A stretch of DNA of 64,000 nt from Zygaena filipendulae (GCA_907165275.2 OU015673.1:3673001-3737000), one strand, 5' to 3'; shown: positions 51,446-64,000, counted from the stretch's first letter. Numbers and translations: made by a program. Notes: generated by a model not told the origin, from the letters alone.

Positions 51446-54384
51446 GTATTATAATAAAGACAACGCTTTCGTTAGAAAATAAGTGAGAAATACACATTGA
51501 TTTTTCATTTTTATTGTATCATAGCAATTGTGCCTTTTAATTGGAGTTGTAGCATGAAGCATGCCAAATTTTTTTAAATTTTATGTAAATAAACTTACGC
51601 ATAGCCTACCAGAGAGGAATTTATAGATATTATAATGCCCATCCCACTTGACACTCCCTTTTCAACTAACCCTGTTTGTTTCGATATCACCACATCAGCT
51701 GACTGACATCCTTTGCTGCACAAAGATCTCCCCGAAGATCTTTATGATAACCTGGCAGGCTTTATACACAGTGTTAAAAGGTAGAAATAGTTTATGGATA
51801 ATAAGGAATTAGTTTTAGTATAGATACGGTTGGGACCCTGAGTTACCTGGATTAACTTCCCCAGATCATCTACTTCTTCATCTTGGGAGATCTACAGTCT
51901 ATTTGTATGAGTAGGAAAAGATAATTAAAGGTGAATTAAAATAATACAATTTCCCTTCTTAAGAACACATAATATTGTTTATTTACAACAAGAATAGGTA
52001 ATATTCACAATGTTCATCAATGCACACAGTAGCCGGTGTGTTCGTATGTCTGTGTCGATAAAACATAGGTAAATATACAAGTAAGTAACTTTAGTAGGAA
52101 CGACTGGTCTAACTAGGGGTTGAAATAATATTTTTAACAGTGATAGTATAATCTCGATTTAGTGGAGTTTATAGCTTTTTTGTTTTTCTTTAACATAAAT
52201 AAGAATCTGTGAATTCTGTCCTCAGTTGAAATATAAAATTCATTTAAAAAATTAAACCCCTTATCCATCAATAACTAAGACAAATATCAACTGTGCGAAA
52301 GTGACAAATTTTAGTTAATTTTAGTTGAAACATCAACTAACCGTTTTTTGATGTTAGATTTGGGCTTATATTCAAGTTTAAAATTCACTAAATCGAGATT
52401 TCTACGTATCTAAATATCGGTGCCCGTAAGCCTTAGTAGTAACCATCTTGTAGGTACACTAGAACAAACTTGGTACAGCAGGTCTACTTCAGGACACTTG
52501 TCGCATTATTCAAGGTTTAAAGTTTAATTTCAATTTAATTATATTACATGTAGTTTGAATTTATAATTAACCTCACATTTCATTCGGAAAATTGTTCTCG
52601 TATATGCCTATTAGACATGAAACGATAACTAAAACACGCAACTGTCAACACTTTTCAAAGAAGAATGCATGTTTTTTAAGCATGTATGTGGCCTTTAAAT
52701 TGATTTATGGCATTATGCACGTAGGTTACAATGCTAGTGATGATTTTTCTTAAATTCAATCAAATAGTCTATCCAGAGAGAATGAGTCTATCTAGAAACA
52801 TGAAACATGAAAAATTTTATTTGACTCAACTGATCTGAAATAATTATGGTAGCTAGATTATGAAAATTGATTCGAATGTCCTCTGGTGTGATGTAAGTAA
52901 ATGCAACAGAATTTCAGCCAATTGTTTTATTGTATCTATCTTTCTGAAGCTTTGATTTGTCTTCATAGCTCAAACTCAAAACAGTATCGGCGAGCATCAA
53001 CAATATCGTCGTCGTATGAGAACATTTGTTGAATTTCACAAACCTAGAGAAAACTAATATTTGGCTCATGTTAGGTGGTTGATGGCTATTGAATTAGATT
53101 TCTGTATTTTTTTTTTATTAAGAAACCCGCGAGAATTTTACACCCATTAATCTTTTTAAAATCTTTCTCAAATTTCTAAATACACCATAATATTATTGTA
53201 GATTGACAGTTGAGAGAGGCATGTAATTATATTCTCAAATCATGAAAGTCAAATACCTACACGTACCTATCTGTAGTAGACAGTGCAACAAAAAAGGTTG
53301 TTTTAAATTAAAATTATTCGTAAAAATACTAGACATTGGTAGTAGTTATTTACCTCAATTGCCAACAAAATACATTAGTATTAGTAAGTAAGTAGTTGAT
53401 TTTAAGATTTTACGAACACCATATTTACATTTAAAAAATAACAATTTTGACAAGTGATAAATTATGTAGTTATCTACTATCTATTTCAACAGAAATGTAT
53501 ATTTATTAAGAAGTTGCAACTCATTGATTTTAATGTACATTTTGAAAATGTTTTAAATTAATGTTTATATTTAGTAATGCTCGGTTTTTAATTAAGTAAG
53601 GGAAATTTGCTCTGACCTAAAACTGATAGGTAATCCTTTCACTAATTAAAGATTACAAAGTTTTAATTTTAAACAGTAAATTATTTACAAAACTACAGCA
53701 TCTAGTAATTAGAAGAGAGTTTATTAATTATTCTACACCTACTATGTATGTTACTTACAATAATTAATAATTTTAATTTTATTATGTTGGTACGGCGGTG
53801 ATTCTGTGCCATGCTTTAAATCAAAAAAATTCGACAAAGTATGCATCAAATCAAATTTAATTTTTTTATGTAGAGTTAGGTATATTATATCTATCATAAG
53901 AAATTGTGTCCTGAATCATTGAAAGTCTATCTAAAGAGAGAACAACATTAAAAATAGAAATAAGTGTAATTTAGATTTATATTTTAATTGAATACTGATG
54001 ATCTGGCGAGAATTTTTGGTTTGGAGCATGACAGACAGAATCGTCACGATTATACATAATTAAGTGAATTATTTACAATATAACTTGCACATTACCGGAA
54101 TTATGTATTTTCACTGGTGTCATCAAAGATTTTTATACATAATAATAATACGATAGGTTTTCTTTTACGAATACATAATTATTTTATTGCACGATTTCTG
54201 AACTTAGTTTTTAAATGTCAGCTTTATTTATCGAATACTTTCAATGAATTTTTCTATTTATCGGTAAATATCAACCAGTCTACAATAAATAATTTAAGAT
54301 TAAGTATCTCTATAAATTATTAAGTACTTATTATAAAATCAACTATCACATTTAGGTTTACTCCGAACTAAGCATCTAATAAAC

Positions 54385-54390
54385 TTTATT
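54385..54390 (-). terminator. candidate poly(A) signal of ladybird
   Basis: AATAAA on the sense strand, about 275 nt after the stop. A second AATAAA lies at 54443-54448, about 215 nt after the stop. Confidence 0.45.
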
Positions 54391-54661
54391 TTGTACAAAA
54401 TCAATAAAAAAAAACTGTCTTTAACGTGTTTCATCTATGAGATTTATTTACAAACACTGATAATAATTAGTTTTCTGTTAAATCAAAAAGTAAGTACTTT
54501 ACGCAATTTGCAGCAACACAAAGGAGTTCGCATGATTCAATCGACCACTTTTTTTTTAAAGTTATTGTTTTTCGTCGAATCATGTCTGATGGTTCGAATT
54601 TTTAAAATTCGAGCACGCGACGCTCGTAGTTGACGTCGGAAAGCGCGCGCGCAGCCTCGTT

Positions 54662-55053
54662 TCATTTGGATGCGTTCACGACCAGGTTTGTGGCTGCCTC
54701 CTCGCTCGCGCCTATGCTCATCGCTTTTTTCTTCAAAATTCCCAAATCCGTGACGTTTTCTAGGAAACTCTTGTGGGCTGATAGAACTTTTGCACTTTCC
54801 ACGTCCTTCTTAAGCTCTTCCATGTCTCGCTTGAGTTTCGCTCGCCTATTCTGGAACCACGTGATGACCTGAGCGTTGGAGAGACCGAGGGAGCTGGCTA
54901 TCTCATCGCGGTCCGCCGGCGACAAATATTTTTGATAGAGAAATCGTTTCTCCAACTCGAATATTTGGTGGTTTGTGAATGCCGTTCTTGATTTTCTTTT
55001 CTTTTTCGGCTGTGGTCTCGAGTTGAAGAGGTTCAAGTGATTTGACTGACCAT
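54662..55053 (-). CDS. lbl/lbe: ladybird (LBX family) homeobox, terminal exon
   Basis: A DNA-binding homeodomain transcription factor of the NK cluster, involved in muscle, heart and epidermal patterning in insects. The exon encodes 130 residues, starting in phase 1 after a TTGTTCCAG acceptor. [18 protein letters not shown] precedes the homeodomain (exon residues about 19-78). This carries [20 protein letters not shown], the LBX-diagnostic [20 protein letters not shown] and helix 3 [20 protein letters not shown]. The tail [15 protein letters not shown] resembles Drosophila Ladybird. TGA stop at 54662-54664. The sequence does not show whether this is the early or late paralogue, or a single lepidopteran gene. 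The 5' coding exon was not found in the remaining 9 kb upstream. Confidence 0.96.
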
Positions 55054-55880
55054 CTGGAACAAAAAAAAAATAACCATGTGTTAAAATAATGTCAATATTT
55101 GAACTTTTCCTAACTTTTATCGACGTGAAAAGATAGAAAGTAAAAGTTTTAACTATCAACATATTGCTATGTAGGTATTCGTAGAAGAATTTATTAGCGC
55201 AGTAATTAAATAACTGTAATTTGATTAAAGAGGGGCTATTGAAGCGGTATAAAGATAAAGACGACGTTTCTCCAACTTGTTATCAGCCAGTAAAACTTTT
55301 GATTATTCCTACACAGTTCACGACACTGTCGTGTAATAAAGCACCCGCAGTGCTAGAATGTGTCTTTCCGTCATAAAACACACAGTAAAATGCTGCGGAA
55401 TCGTTATATTTTAACGAGCACAAAATCATATACGGGCTCTCCATAAAAATCGTGAAAATGTAGTAACTAATCGATGTTTTACTTTGTACCTAAATGATCG
55501 AAATACTCGTTGAGAACTGAAAAGAGAATATTAAAAATCATAATATCTATCCTCATGTAAAACAATCACTATTTCAATAGTTATAAACGACAATTTATGA
55601 TTGTTACAAACAGTTTGAAAAGTATAGTATTTGGTATGTTTTGTGACTGTTAGGTTAGGTTATTGTTAATTTCCGTTTCCGTTTTGTCTAGTAAATAAGT
55701 AAATGTTGTTTTTTTCGTTATAAATATTACAGTCTAAACCTATGAATATAAGTATTTTGTAACGAAAACCAATAGGCACACATTCATATAGTATACAGTT
55801 TAGGACTTTCTTTGGCTTTCTTTCACAAAAAAATAGTACTTTGCTTTTATAAACTTCAATGTTTCTGGTAAGTACTGTAA

Positions 55881-56128
55881 CGGCCGCACTCAGAGTCACT
55901 TTAATTATTACTTAATTTTAAGTAATTATTTTAAAAACAAAACTGCCGCAAATAGAGACGTTCATTAAATTAATATTAATTAGAATTGCACTATTTAAGC
56001 TAAATTTATAGTTGAATTGAAAGCTAACTAACATCAATTTAATGAACGTCTATATGTTTACGGCAGTTTTGTTTTTAAAATCTTCACTTAAAATTAAGTA
56101 ATCATTAAAACGACTCTGAGTGCGGCCG
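55881..56128. mobile_element. foldback MITE copy 1, TAA target duplication
   Basis: CGGCCGCACTCAGAGTC at the left end and its complement GACTCTGAGTGCGGCCG at the right end. Inner arms also pair (AAAACTGCCGCAAAT / CGGCAGTTTTG, AGACGTTCATTAAATTAAT / TTTAATGAACGTCT), so almost the whole 248 bp folds back. TAA flanks both sides (55878-55880, 56129-56131). PIF/Harbinger-like by target duplication. Confidence 0.8.
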
Positions 56129-59100
56129 TAAGTACCTACCTACAAGAAGCTTTGATTAATTAGAATAATAATTTAACAAAAAATATATCTATATCTATCT
56201 ATAGGTATCTAAGAACACTTGGTATTGCACTTTGCTCAACTTGTTAACTCTACATAGAGTTATTAAGACACATTATAAACATACCTATGTAGCTTTTGAA
56301 AAGGTTTTCAAAAGTATTCGTTTATGGGCGGTATTTTGTATGAGAAACGTGGTTCACCACAAAAATTAATAAAACATCCATTAAAATGTCATTGTTGTCC
56401 TTGTTTTGTTTTTATCCTCTTTTTGGTATTTTTTCAAATGTTACACATAAAGTGTTTTTGAATTGTATTCTTGGATATGTAAACCAAAACAGTTACATAT
56501 ATGCCATTTAAATGTTGCGTTTTCTGTGAAGCATAATTTTAGTGTCTACATTTAATTTTGGCAAACCAAATGGAATATTCCATTACGTGCTTTTGTGTCG
56601 AGACTTAATAAATGACCGCACATTTAGCACAGCAAAAATATTTAAAGATTTCAAAGAAGATTGTTAATAAAAGATTATGAATGTAGGTATGCAGTGGGCA
56701 TCTGAGGCGAATGTAGTCGTATTAATCATATCCTAATCGCATCCTTAGCGAATCAGCACCTCAATTAGGAGTGTATAAAACACGGAAAGTGCCAAAAGAG
56801 TCGATGCCGAAGACATCGTTAGGTCGGCTCGCAAAAAGCAATGGATCAGTCACGCTGGCGGACTGGCTCAATTATCAAAGCACAAAACGTTAGCGATGTG
56901 TCACCGCACGTTTAATGGTATTCTACATACCTACCTATACATACATACAAACACCTAACTACTATATATACTTGTAGGTACTCTCAAATTATAATGTCTG
57001 TGTTATTTTTGAAGTAAAACTTTCTTGGATACGAGAGAAAAAATCTGACAGATGTGTTTTGCTCGTATGACACGTGTAAGTTTTTCGTGATAACAAAGAT
57101 AATATTATGCACGTCGGGTACAACACAGCAGTATCGAAATAAAAAATAATTAAAAACGAGTTTATTTTGTACATTTGGGTTCATACAGTTATGTACGTTA
57201 CGAATCGTTAGTCTCAAGACTTTTCTCTAAGAACTATTTGTTTTTTTTTTTAGTTTCACTTCATACGCGTGTATAAGCATTGATGCATGCAATAACCATT
57301 TTGTTCTAATAGGTAACAGAAAAATTTTATGTTACTTATTCCGTAAAACTTGTATCTAATGGGACCAACTCTGAATACTAAATACTAACAAATAATTTAT
57401 TTAAAATTATATGCTGGATTTTAGAGTAAAATATGAATTAATAATATAAAATACCTCTTCAATATCATTCTTAATTATTGTACACTACCAACCAGAAGTT
57501 CTCAATGGCCGTGTCTTTTGGAATTTCGTTCTTTAATGTTTTTTTTTTTCATCGTTTTCTCAAGAATTTTTCAAATTTCGTCTCGTCATCGAGTCTGTAA
57601 TGGGTATCTATCTACCTACATAATTAATTCCTCAAAAAAGTCACGTAGTGACTTGTGTGTGCCGGGCGAGCACTTGATCTTAACTCCATTCAGAATTACT
57701 TAAGCGACGCGATGGTCCGCAGCGTAACTTCCAAGATTATCAATGTTATCCATTGCTTGTTAACAACTATTGTGAGAGAATAAAGTGGAGAACTACAATC
57801 GATGTATATTGTAATGGGCAAAGTTTTCGAGTCTCTCTAAGTTTTTGGCGCAGTCCTTCACGCACGGATCACAATAACGATTTAGGTTGGTTATTTATAG
57901 TCGATAAAGAGTCGCTGCCACGAAGATTTTGATACAAATATTAGCTAGATAAAACTTTTATCACAGTACCTAAGTGTAATAAAAAAATTAAATAAATAAA
58001 TGAAATAAATAAATTGTTTTTGTTTTATTTCGGTGGTACCTAATTAACTGTGTTCTTTGAGATGTCACAGTATTTAATGCAATTAATAGGTACGTTATTG
58101 TTTGAAACTTTTTAATTGTTAATTAAAAATATTTCTACATCAAATTCTTTTTATTATTAAAATACAACAATATTTAATAATTTTTAGTACACAGGATCAT
58201 CATCAAAGTTAAATCTGATTAGAAAGGTGCTACGAGGAGCAACGCATTTTTTGCTTAGGTACAAGTAACATTTTGTGATTTCTCAACAATGAACCCAAAA
58301 CAGCCCTTTGACGTGGTACAAATCGAAAGTTCTGTTTGACTTTTTTCCCCACCGTACCTACACCTTGTTATGCGGACACCGGAACACAATAGACTGAATT
58401 TTGTAGAAAAATCTCTTTTTCTTAAATCGCACGCTTAATTACATTGAATGGGGAATTAAATCAGCGTGGCAGGATCGAGTCTACGTGTGTTCCGCGAACC
58501 ACAAAGTTTGTGGAAAAAATACAGACTGGCTTAAAAAACTGGATTCCTTGTTTTTGATTTAAAAAAAAGATAAGTAGGTAGGTACTTACCTAAGAGTTTA
58601 TGCTTATTACAACAATGTGTACAGGTATGCAAACAGTAGGTAAATACGTATAGGCACAAAAAATATACATAATAGTAGGTATAGTACAGGTATTTTGGTG
58701 TTATAATTATAACTATCCATAATAAGTAGGTATCAGCGTCGAAGCATTTGGAATAAAAGAAACCATTATAATGGTGCAGCCCGAGCGTTGATTACAACAT
58801 GCATACAAATGAACCCTTCGATATTAAAGTGTAAAAAACTGTGTAATTTTGTTTATTGTTTTATCAAAAATTGTAGATACAGTGTGTGGTTTTGTAAGTA
58901 AATTTTTGAGAACGCGGTTGCAAGTGGTATTTTCAATAAAATTGCGCTCATTGTTCTCCCAAGAAGGCTCGGGGGACCATGTTGGGTGTAATTTTAATTC
59001 GATGTGTTGTGTTCCGCTCGATGGAAGTTCAATATGGCTACGCTTCCGGTCTGCCATTTTGCTGTTCGCCCACGTTCAGCGCTGCCATTGGTAATTGGTT

Positions 59101-60989
59101 GTAATTTGAAAAATGGAAACGTCAAAATAACACGTTGAAATAACACAGAGCAGCAATATAGATGATGCAAATTACAAGTGTCAACAACTTAGGTAGTCAT
59201 TATTGTAATCTTGAACTTTGATTCTTATGTTGTATTTGTTTTTTCTTGTGTAGATTTTATTTATTATCAACTATTTGTGTCTTTTAGTATCAGTATAGTT
59301 ACCTACTAAAGCTAAAACAAATCTAAATGATTATATTATTAATTACCTACTCAATGACTAAAGTAGGTTTAATTTTCCTAAACAGCTTCCTTCTAGTACT
59401 ACAGTGGTTCCCAAACCTTGTCTTTGTCATATAATTTCAATAGGGTAAGGTATAAGTCAAAGTCAAGTTAATTTTCACTATTGTATTACATTGTCTATCC
59501 CAAAATTTTCAGATGACCTGACTGAAAATCAGTCAGTCAAGTCGTATTCCTCGGGCCAGATACCTACTTTCACACAAGTTTCAATTATTTATATTCATTT
59601 CAGATATTTACTTAGACTCTATTGAAATTTTTTGGTTGAATAAATAAATAAATATCTATTTGAGCGGTGATAAGACTGTCAGCGCTCAGCGGTCGCTGAT
59701 TAATTTCAATCACAATCATTTAGCCATCTTCCGGTAGCTGACTGGAACTCGCGAACGTGCAACGTGTTGTTGTAAAGGTCATTTTGTTTTTTGTTAATGT
59801 ATCAAAAAACAGTTTACTCAGCGGCATTATCAAAACATATTCCCACAAAGATTCGTTCCGGGTGAACGGCTGGTTTCGTTGCACGGCCTATTTGGCTCGC
59901 AGGAGAGTTACGACTTAGCGACGGACGGACAGACACACGCGCACTTTGTGGTGCCGACACATAATGGTGCGTAGCAATGTTTCTGTTTTTGCTTCTTAAT
60001 TAGGGATAAGTATCCGGTTAAGCGGTTTTATTTTATGTTTGTACCTACGTCTCGAATTAGAATCGTTAGAAACAGAAAAATTATCTGGGACTTGAGAGGA
60101 ATAATAATCACTATGAGACATTATAATACCTATACGTATAGCTATACAGAACTTCGAATGAGTACTGATGTTCATATCGAGATCACTAATGCTTTACCTA
60201 ATTATTGGTCTACCTAAAAATTAAATTGTAGTACCTAATTTAACGTGATGAGTCGAAGAGATCTTGGGGACTTCGGATAATTGATTCACTGCCTTTGGAT
60301 TCCACTTTTTATGGGACGCTCGGGTGTCACAGCAAGTAAAGGTAAGTACCTACTCATATTTATAAATAAAATAGCCGTTCCCTACGGTTATACTTCTAAC
60401 ATAGCAACCTGCATCGTCTATAAAAAATAAATATAGGTATATTCTTTAAATATGACATTAATCGGTTAAGTTCAGAAGTTGCAGGAGCACTAACAGACGC
60501 ACAGACGATTATGAAGAATCAAAACTAAAGGAACGGTTGATAATAGAGTTGCGACCACATTCTCACGAGGCGCGTTCACACGGGCGCTATATTCGGCCAC
60601 TTTTTCTATAGCACCAATCACGTGCCCTACTGGTTTTACGCCCCGTTGCCCATTGACCGCCACATCGGATTGTTTTTATCACAGAATCACTCCACTAAAT
60701 TACGTCTCTGTGAATCTCATCGTTGATTCTGTAAGTTATCGGTATAGATAGGTAAGCACTCGACATCCCGCTGTGGCCACTTATTTTCTGCTACGATTTA
60801 AAACGAAATCATTCACCTGTTTGTGTTGTGAATGGGGCTTTTTCGTTTTTATACGAAGTAACGGTATGTTATTTAAATATAAAACAAGAATGACACTGGT
60901 CGATAAGAAATTTATTGAAATAAATATTGTTTTCACTGCCATAGCGGTGATCAAAGACATAAAAAGCTTCGGGATAGGTATCTTTCTTA

Positions 60990-61225
60990 CGGCCGCACTC
61001 AGAGTCGACTTTAATGATTGCTTAGTTAAGTATAGATTTTTAAAACCAAACTGCCGCAATCAGAGACGTTCAGTAAATTAATGTTAATTGGCATTTAATG
61101 AGATGTAAATTAATTAGTTAAATGCCAATTAACAATAATTTATTAAACTTGTCTGATTGCGGCAGTTTTTTTTTTTAATCTATGCTTAACTAAGTAATCA
61201 TTAAAGTCGACTCTGAGTGCGGCGG
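60990..61225. mobile_element. foldback MITE copy 2
   Basis: Same termini (CGGCCGCACTCAGAGTCGAC / GTCGACTCTGAGTGCGG) and the same inner CTGCCGCAATCAGAGACGTT / TGATTGCGGCAG pairing as copy 1. Flanks are TTA on the left and TTT on the right, so one side has mutated. The interior differs from copy 1, indicating independent decay. Confidence 0.8.
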
Positions 61226-62364
61226 TTTGTTTTGAATAATGAGCAAGCGTTTAATTAATAGTTGAGATTAATTATTATCTAAATTCTAAATGTTTAATGA
61301 AAGAGCGCGTGGTGCACTCAATGAGGTCGCTGGGCCCACGCCAGGAACTCCGTAATGTCTCATTAAGAGCAATTAGTATGGCATAAATTAGACGACATTG
61401 TCCTCCAATGAGCGTTGGTGTTATTATTGCTGTAAGTTATTACAATAATTATCTTTAGAATTTATGATCGCACTAAAGTATACCTATTTGAGTTTTGTTA
61501 AGGTCTTTCATATTTAGTGTTTTGTTTATTACAAACTTTAGACTTCGTATAATTTCAAACATTACCTACAAAGCAATACTATACAATAATCTTTACTTGT
61601 TGGTATATCACATGAAATAAAATAAAAATCTGGATATCGGTGGGTTAGTTAAAATTTAAGATATTTTTTATAAAACAGTATAATAATACAGGCCGCAATT
61701 AAATTAAATTCTGTAGATGGCGCCTAAAATTTTCAGAACAAAAAACTTCGTAAAGTTCAAGGCTCCGGCGCGACGTATAAATTAAAGGCGCTAGCTAATC
61801 GACCGTTGACACCGCCATTCTTTTTAAATTTAGAACACATTCTTGAGTATAATTTCAAATAGGAATGCACCATAGCCATGGAGTAAAAAATATTCGGTCA
61901 TGTAGAAAAAGTTACGCTTCTTATACATTGGTAGCGCTAGCGGTAGTTAGTGCATCGTTCGAGACTGTCTAACGACTGCTGCCGACGTTCCGTGCACCTG
62001 GTATGTACCTTCTGAGCGCCTACTTTTGTTTCATGATTTGCGATTAATAAAGAACTTATTAATCGTACATACCTTTGCTGCCTTGTTTGACGATTGGTTC
62101 TATCTACATAATATATCGGGGTCAAAACTCGAGACAATTTAGGGAAATGTAAAAATGATTTAGGTACCTACCTACTCGCAATTAGATTTAAGCCTTTTTA
62201 TTTATAAGATTTAGTACAACGACCAACATTTTTCAACACATTGTCAAGGATAGAATATACTGTAAACAAAGCACTAGTGCGGTAACATAAATAATGTATT
62301 ACTGCACCAGCAAAAAGTCTACCATAACAACCAATAAAAGTGGTTCAGAACAACTTTACGAATG

Positions 62365-62582
62365 TGTGTGAAAAATCCTACTAATATTATAAACGCGAAA
62401 GTTATGGATGGATGGATGGTTGTTTGTTAGTCTTTCACGCAAAAACTACTGGATGGATTTAAATGAAACTTTACAATAATATAGCTTATACATCAGATTA
62501 ACACATAGAGTACTTTTTATCCCAGAATTCCCGCGGGAACTCTGAAATTAATGCGAGTGAAACCGCGGGGCACAACTAGTAT
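62365..62582 (-). repeat. CCGCGG-family repeat
   Basis: Reverse orientation: CCTACTAATATTATAAACGC, TCTTTCACGCAAAAACTACT, AATTCCCGCGGGAACTCTGA, AACCGCGGGGCACAACTAGT. Confidence 0.65.
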
Positions 62583-62714
62583 TATAACAAACAAATAAAG
62601 TTAAATAAAGGTAGGTATTATAAAAATAATAGTAAATGAATTTTTATCTTCGTTTCTATTAGATATCTATTTTGTTTCATGCCGCTGAGCATTAGTTAGT
62701 GCGCGGCAAGATCT

Positions 62715-63074
62715 GGGCTCTTATTCACTATGACCATAACACACCGCGTTAAGATTTCCCGCCACAAAAAAATGCTTTTCCCTCGTGAGTAAAGAAGTTC
62801 ACTTCAAAAAATATAGGTTAAACGTGTCTTATGGCATATCTACAAAACATTAAATTATAATATTTTTGCACCTAGAGCGTTTGGGATTGTGTTTTTGAGA
62901 TGCGCGTTATGGTCATGGTTTTTTATTTATTTTTTGTTTTCATTATACCTTTTTTATGTTTAGTTTTCATTCAGTTTTTTTGTTTTTTGTTTATAAGTGC
63001 ATGTCAATAAATGATTTTATTATTATATTATTATTATTATAAGGAATGTTGTTGGTCATAGTGAATAAGGGCCC
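62715..63074. mobile_element. MITE with GGGCCCTTATTCACTATGAC termini, copy 2, with nested insertion
   Basis: Left GGGCTCTTATTCACTATGAC and right (reverse complement) GGGCCCTTATTCACTATGAC are almost identical. Compared with copy 1 at 26590, about 125 bp of T-rich sequence ending AATAAATGATTT plus TTA repeats interrupts the right half at about 62919-63043. Confidence 0.7.
62919..63043 (+). mobile_element. short retroelement 3' tail inserted in a MITE
   Basis: This block is absent from the related MITE at 26590-26836. It ends with AATAAA followed by a TTA microsatellite, as LINE or SINE 3' ends do. The element of origin is not identified. Confidence 0.4.
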
Positions 63075-64000
63075 TGTTTATAGCTGAGATTACTTATCAA
63101 TTTCCATTGAAAACATACATTTATGTAAAGCATGTAAGTGGTCGTATGATCCTCTAAGAACATACGTGTAACTGACGTTTATATGCCAAGTAAAGATAGA
63201 AATCTTTACTTAAAAATTGCGGGGTTTGAGCGCTATATTCCTTATCTTCGCTTAGCATCTGTTAGGTATGATACATAAATGATAATAATAAATGCTTGGT
63301 CATTACTACACAGCACCATCAGAGAGAAGGTAACACCATCTGATCCAATGTTACTGGGGTTACATTCATTCAAGAATCATTCAAGAAACAGTTCACAAAA
63401 TACTCATAATCCATATTGAAAAAGAAGACGAAGAAGAAATACTTATAAGTTAAAGCCGTAAGTAAGCCGTTTATGTACCTTAACCTTCCTTAACCGTTAT
63501 CAAAGTAGTGGCGGATCACTCTTTGATGTTTAACTGGACTGATAAGTATTTACGCCACTTCAAGGTGGAGTAGTCAAAACAAACCATTAGGAGCCCCTTG
63601 AAGACACCACTCGACTTTATTGTCAGTTTAGTTTTTTTTATTGCTAGGTGTGTACCTTCTTAGGCTGCACTGTGTTTCGCCGCATTATGTTACTGTTGCA
63701 CTTGCATAATAATTGTGAATCAGTAGGCACCAAATGGAGACGCCATTAACAGAAAATTCTCTCATACTCAGTCATCTATTATAATATAATTATTTTTTTG
63801 TACGTATTGTACTTTTTAGTTTGTGACTAATAGCTCACCTCAATATTAAGATACTTCTTTGGTATACTGGATACTTCACAAAAAAAATTATTTAATATTT
63901 AGCCATACTGCAACTACATTCTCTGCCCAATAAAATGCGATTCTTTATACGTAATAGGCGTCCAATTGATTTATATTTAGTGAAATATGAGGAAAAAAAA

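Larger units (their letters stand above)
34510..54384. other. gene-free region downstream of ladybird, probable regulatory DNA
   Basis: About 20 kb with no supported protein-coding or RNA gene. Moderately GC-rich, non-repetitive islands stand out from the AT-rich background, for example 34840-35200, 36190-36420, 36890-37130, 41060-41480, 42950-43210, 45840-46300, 49880-50170 and 50480-50800. Such islands are typical of conserved non-coding elements near developmental homeobox genes. CCGCGG-family repeats lie between them. The regulatory role is inference; conservation cannot be tested here. Confidence 0.45.
55054..64000. other. upstream sequence or large intron of ladybird
   Basis: No coding exon was recognised. 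The exon at 55053 starts at a splice acceptor, so the 5' exon lies further upstream and at least part of this stretch must be intron. It holds two foldback MITEs (55881-56128, 60990-61225), another MITE (62715-63074), a CCGCGG copy (62365-62582) and GC-richer islands near 58900-59100, 59690-59970, 60540-60730 and 61300-61420 that could be regulatory. Confidence 0.5.

Noticed and set aside
61920..61993. Possible promoter and non-coding first exon (GC-richer block ending CACCTG|GTATGT)
   Set aside because: Only a donor-like site and composition support it; there is no initiator or downstream coding exon in the window.

Overview
This is nuclear DNA from a lepidopteran, most likely a moth. The evidence is AT-rich sequence with GT-AG introns, very frequent TAGGTACCTA-type words, many degraded interspersed repeats whose consensus resembles AGCTGT-CCCCGCGGTTTCACCCGCGG, and insect-type polybromo and ladybird proteins. 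There is no bacterial-style operon, CRISPR array or virus in the window.

Layout. (1) 249-12198, minus strand: the first 20 coding exons (1174 codons) of polybromo, the multi-bromodomain/BAH subunit of the PBAP/PBAF SWI/SNF remodeller. Six bromodomains, BAH1 and the first part of BAH2 are present. The rest of BAH2 and any HMG box lie beyond coordinate 1. (2) 12199-13595: a divergent intergenic region with a degenerate inverted-repeat element. (3) 13596-19109, plus strand: a four-exon gene for a 517-residue protein with eight zinc fingers, mostly U1-like, which I cannot name. (4) 19401-19829: a PIF/Harbinger-like MITE with a TAA target duplication. (5) 21561-22607, minus strand: an intronless 348-residue helical protein of unknown function with its own poly(A) signal. 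(6) 22608-29702: repeat-rich intergenic DNA. (7) 29703-33950: a defective two-ORF non-LTR retrotransposon (CR1/Daphne-like by appearance), with ORF1 intact and ORF2 frameshifted. (8) 34510-54384: about 20 kb with no recognisable gene, holding GC-rich islands with TCF-like plus GCCGCCR motifs. (9) 54662-55053, minus strand: the terminal homeobox exon of a ladybird/LBX gene. (10) 55054-64000: upstream sequence or a large intron of ladybird, with two foldback MITEs and a second MITE pair member.

How the genes relate. Polybromo is a general chromatin remodelling subunit and shares an approximately 1.4 kb divergent upstream region with the zinc-finger gene. Ladybird is a developmental homeobox gene of the NK cluster, and such genes usually sit in long regulatory deserts, which fits the 34-54 kb region. 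No functional link between the polybromo end and the ladybird end is evident.

Limits. All exon boundaries were placed by reading GT-AG sites and frame continuity by eye. Twenty polybromo exons and four zinc-finger exons join in frame without a stop. Repeat boundaries are approximate except where a target-site duplication is stated. Regulatory calls are motif-level inferences.
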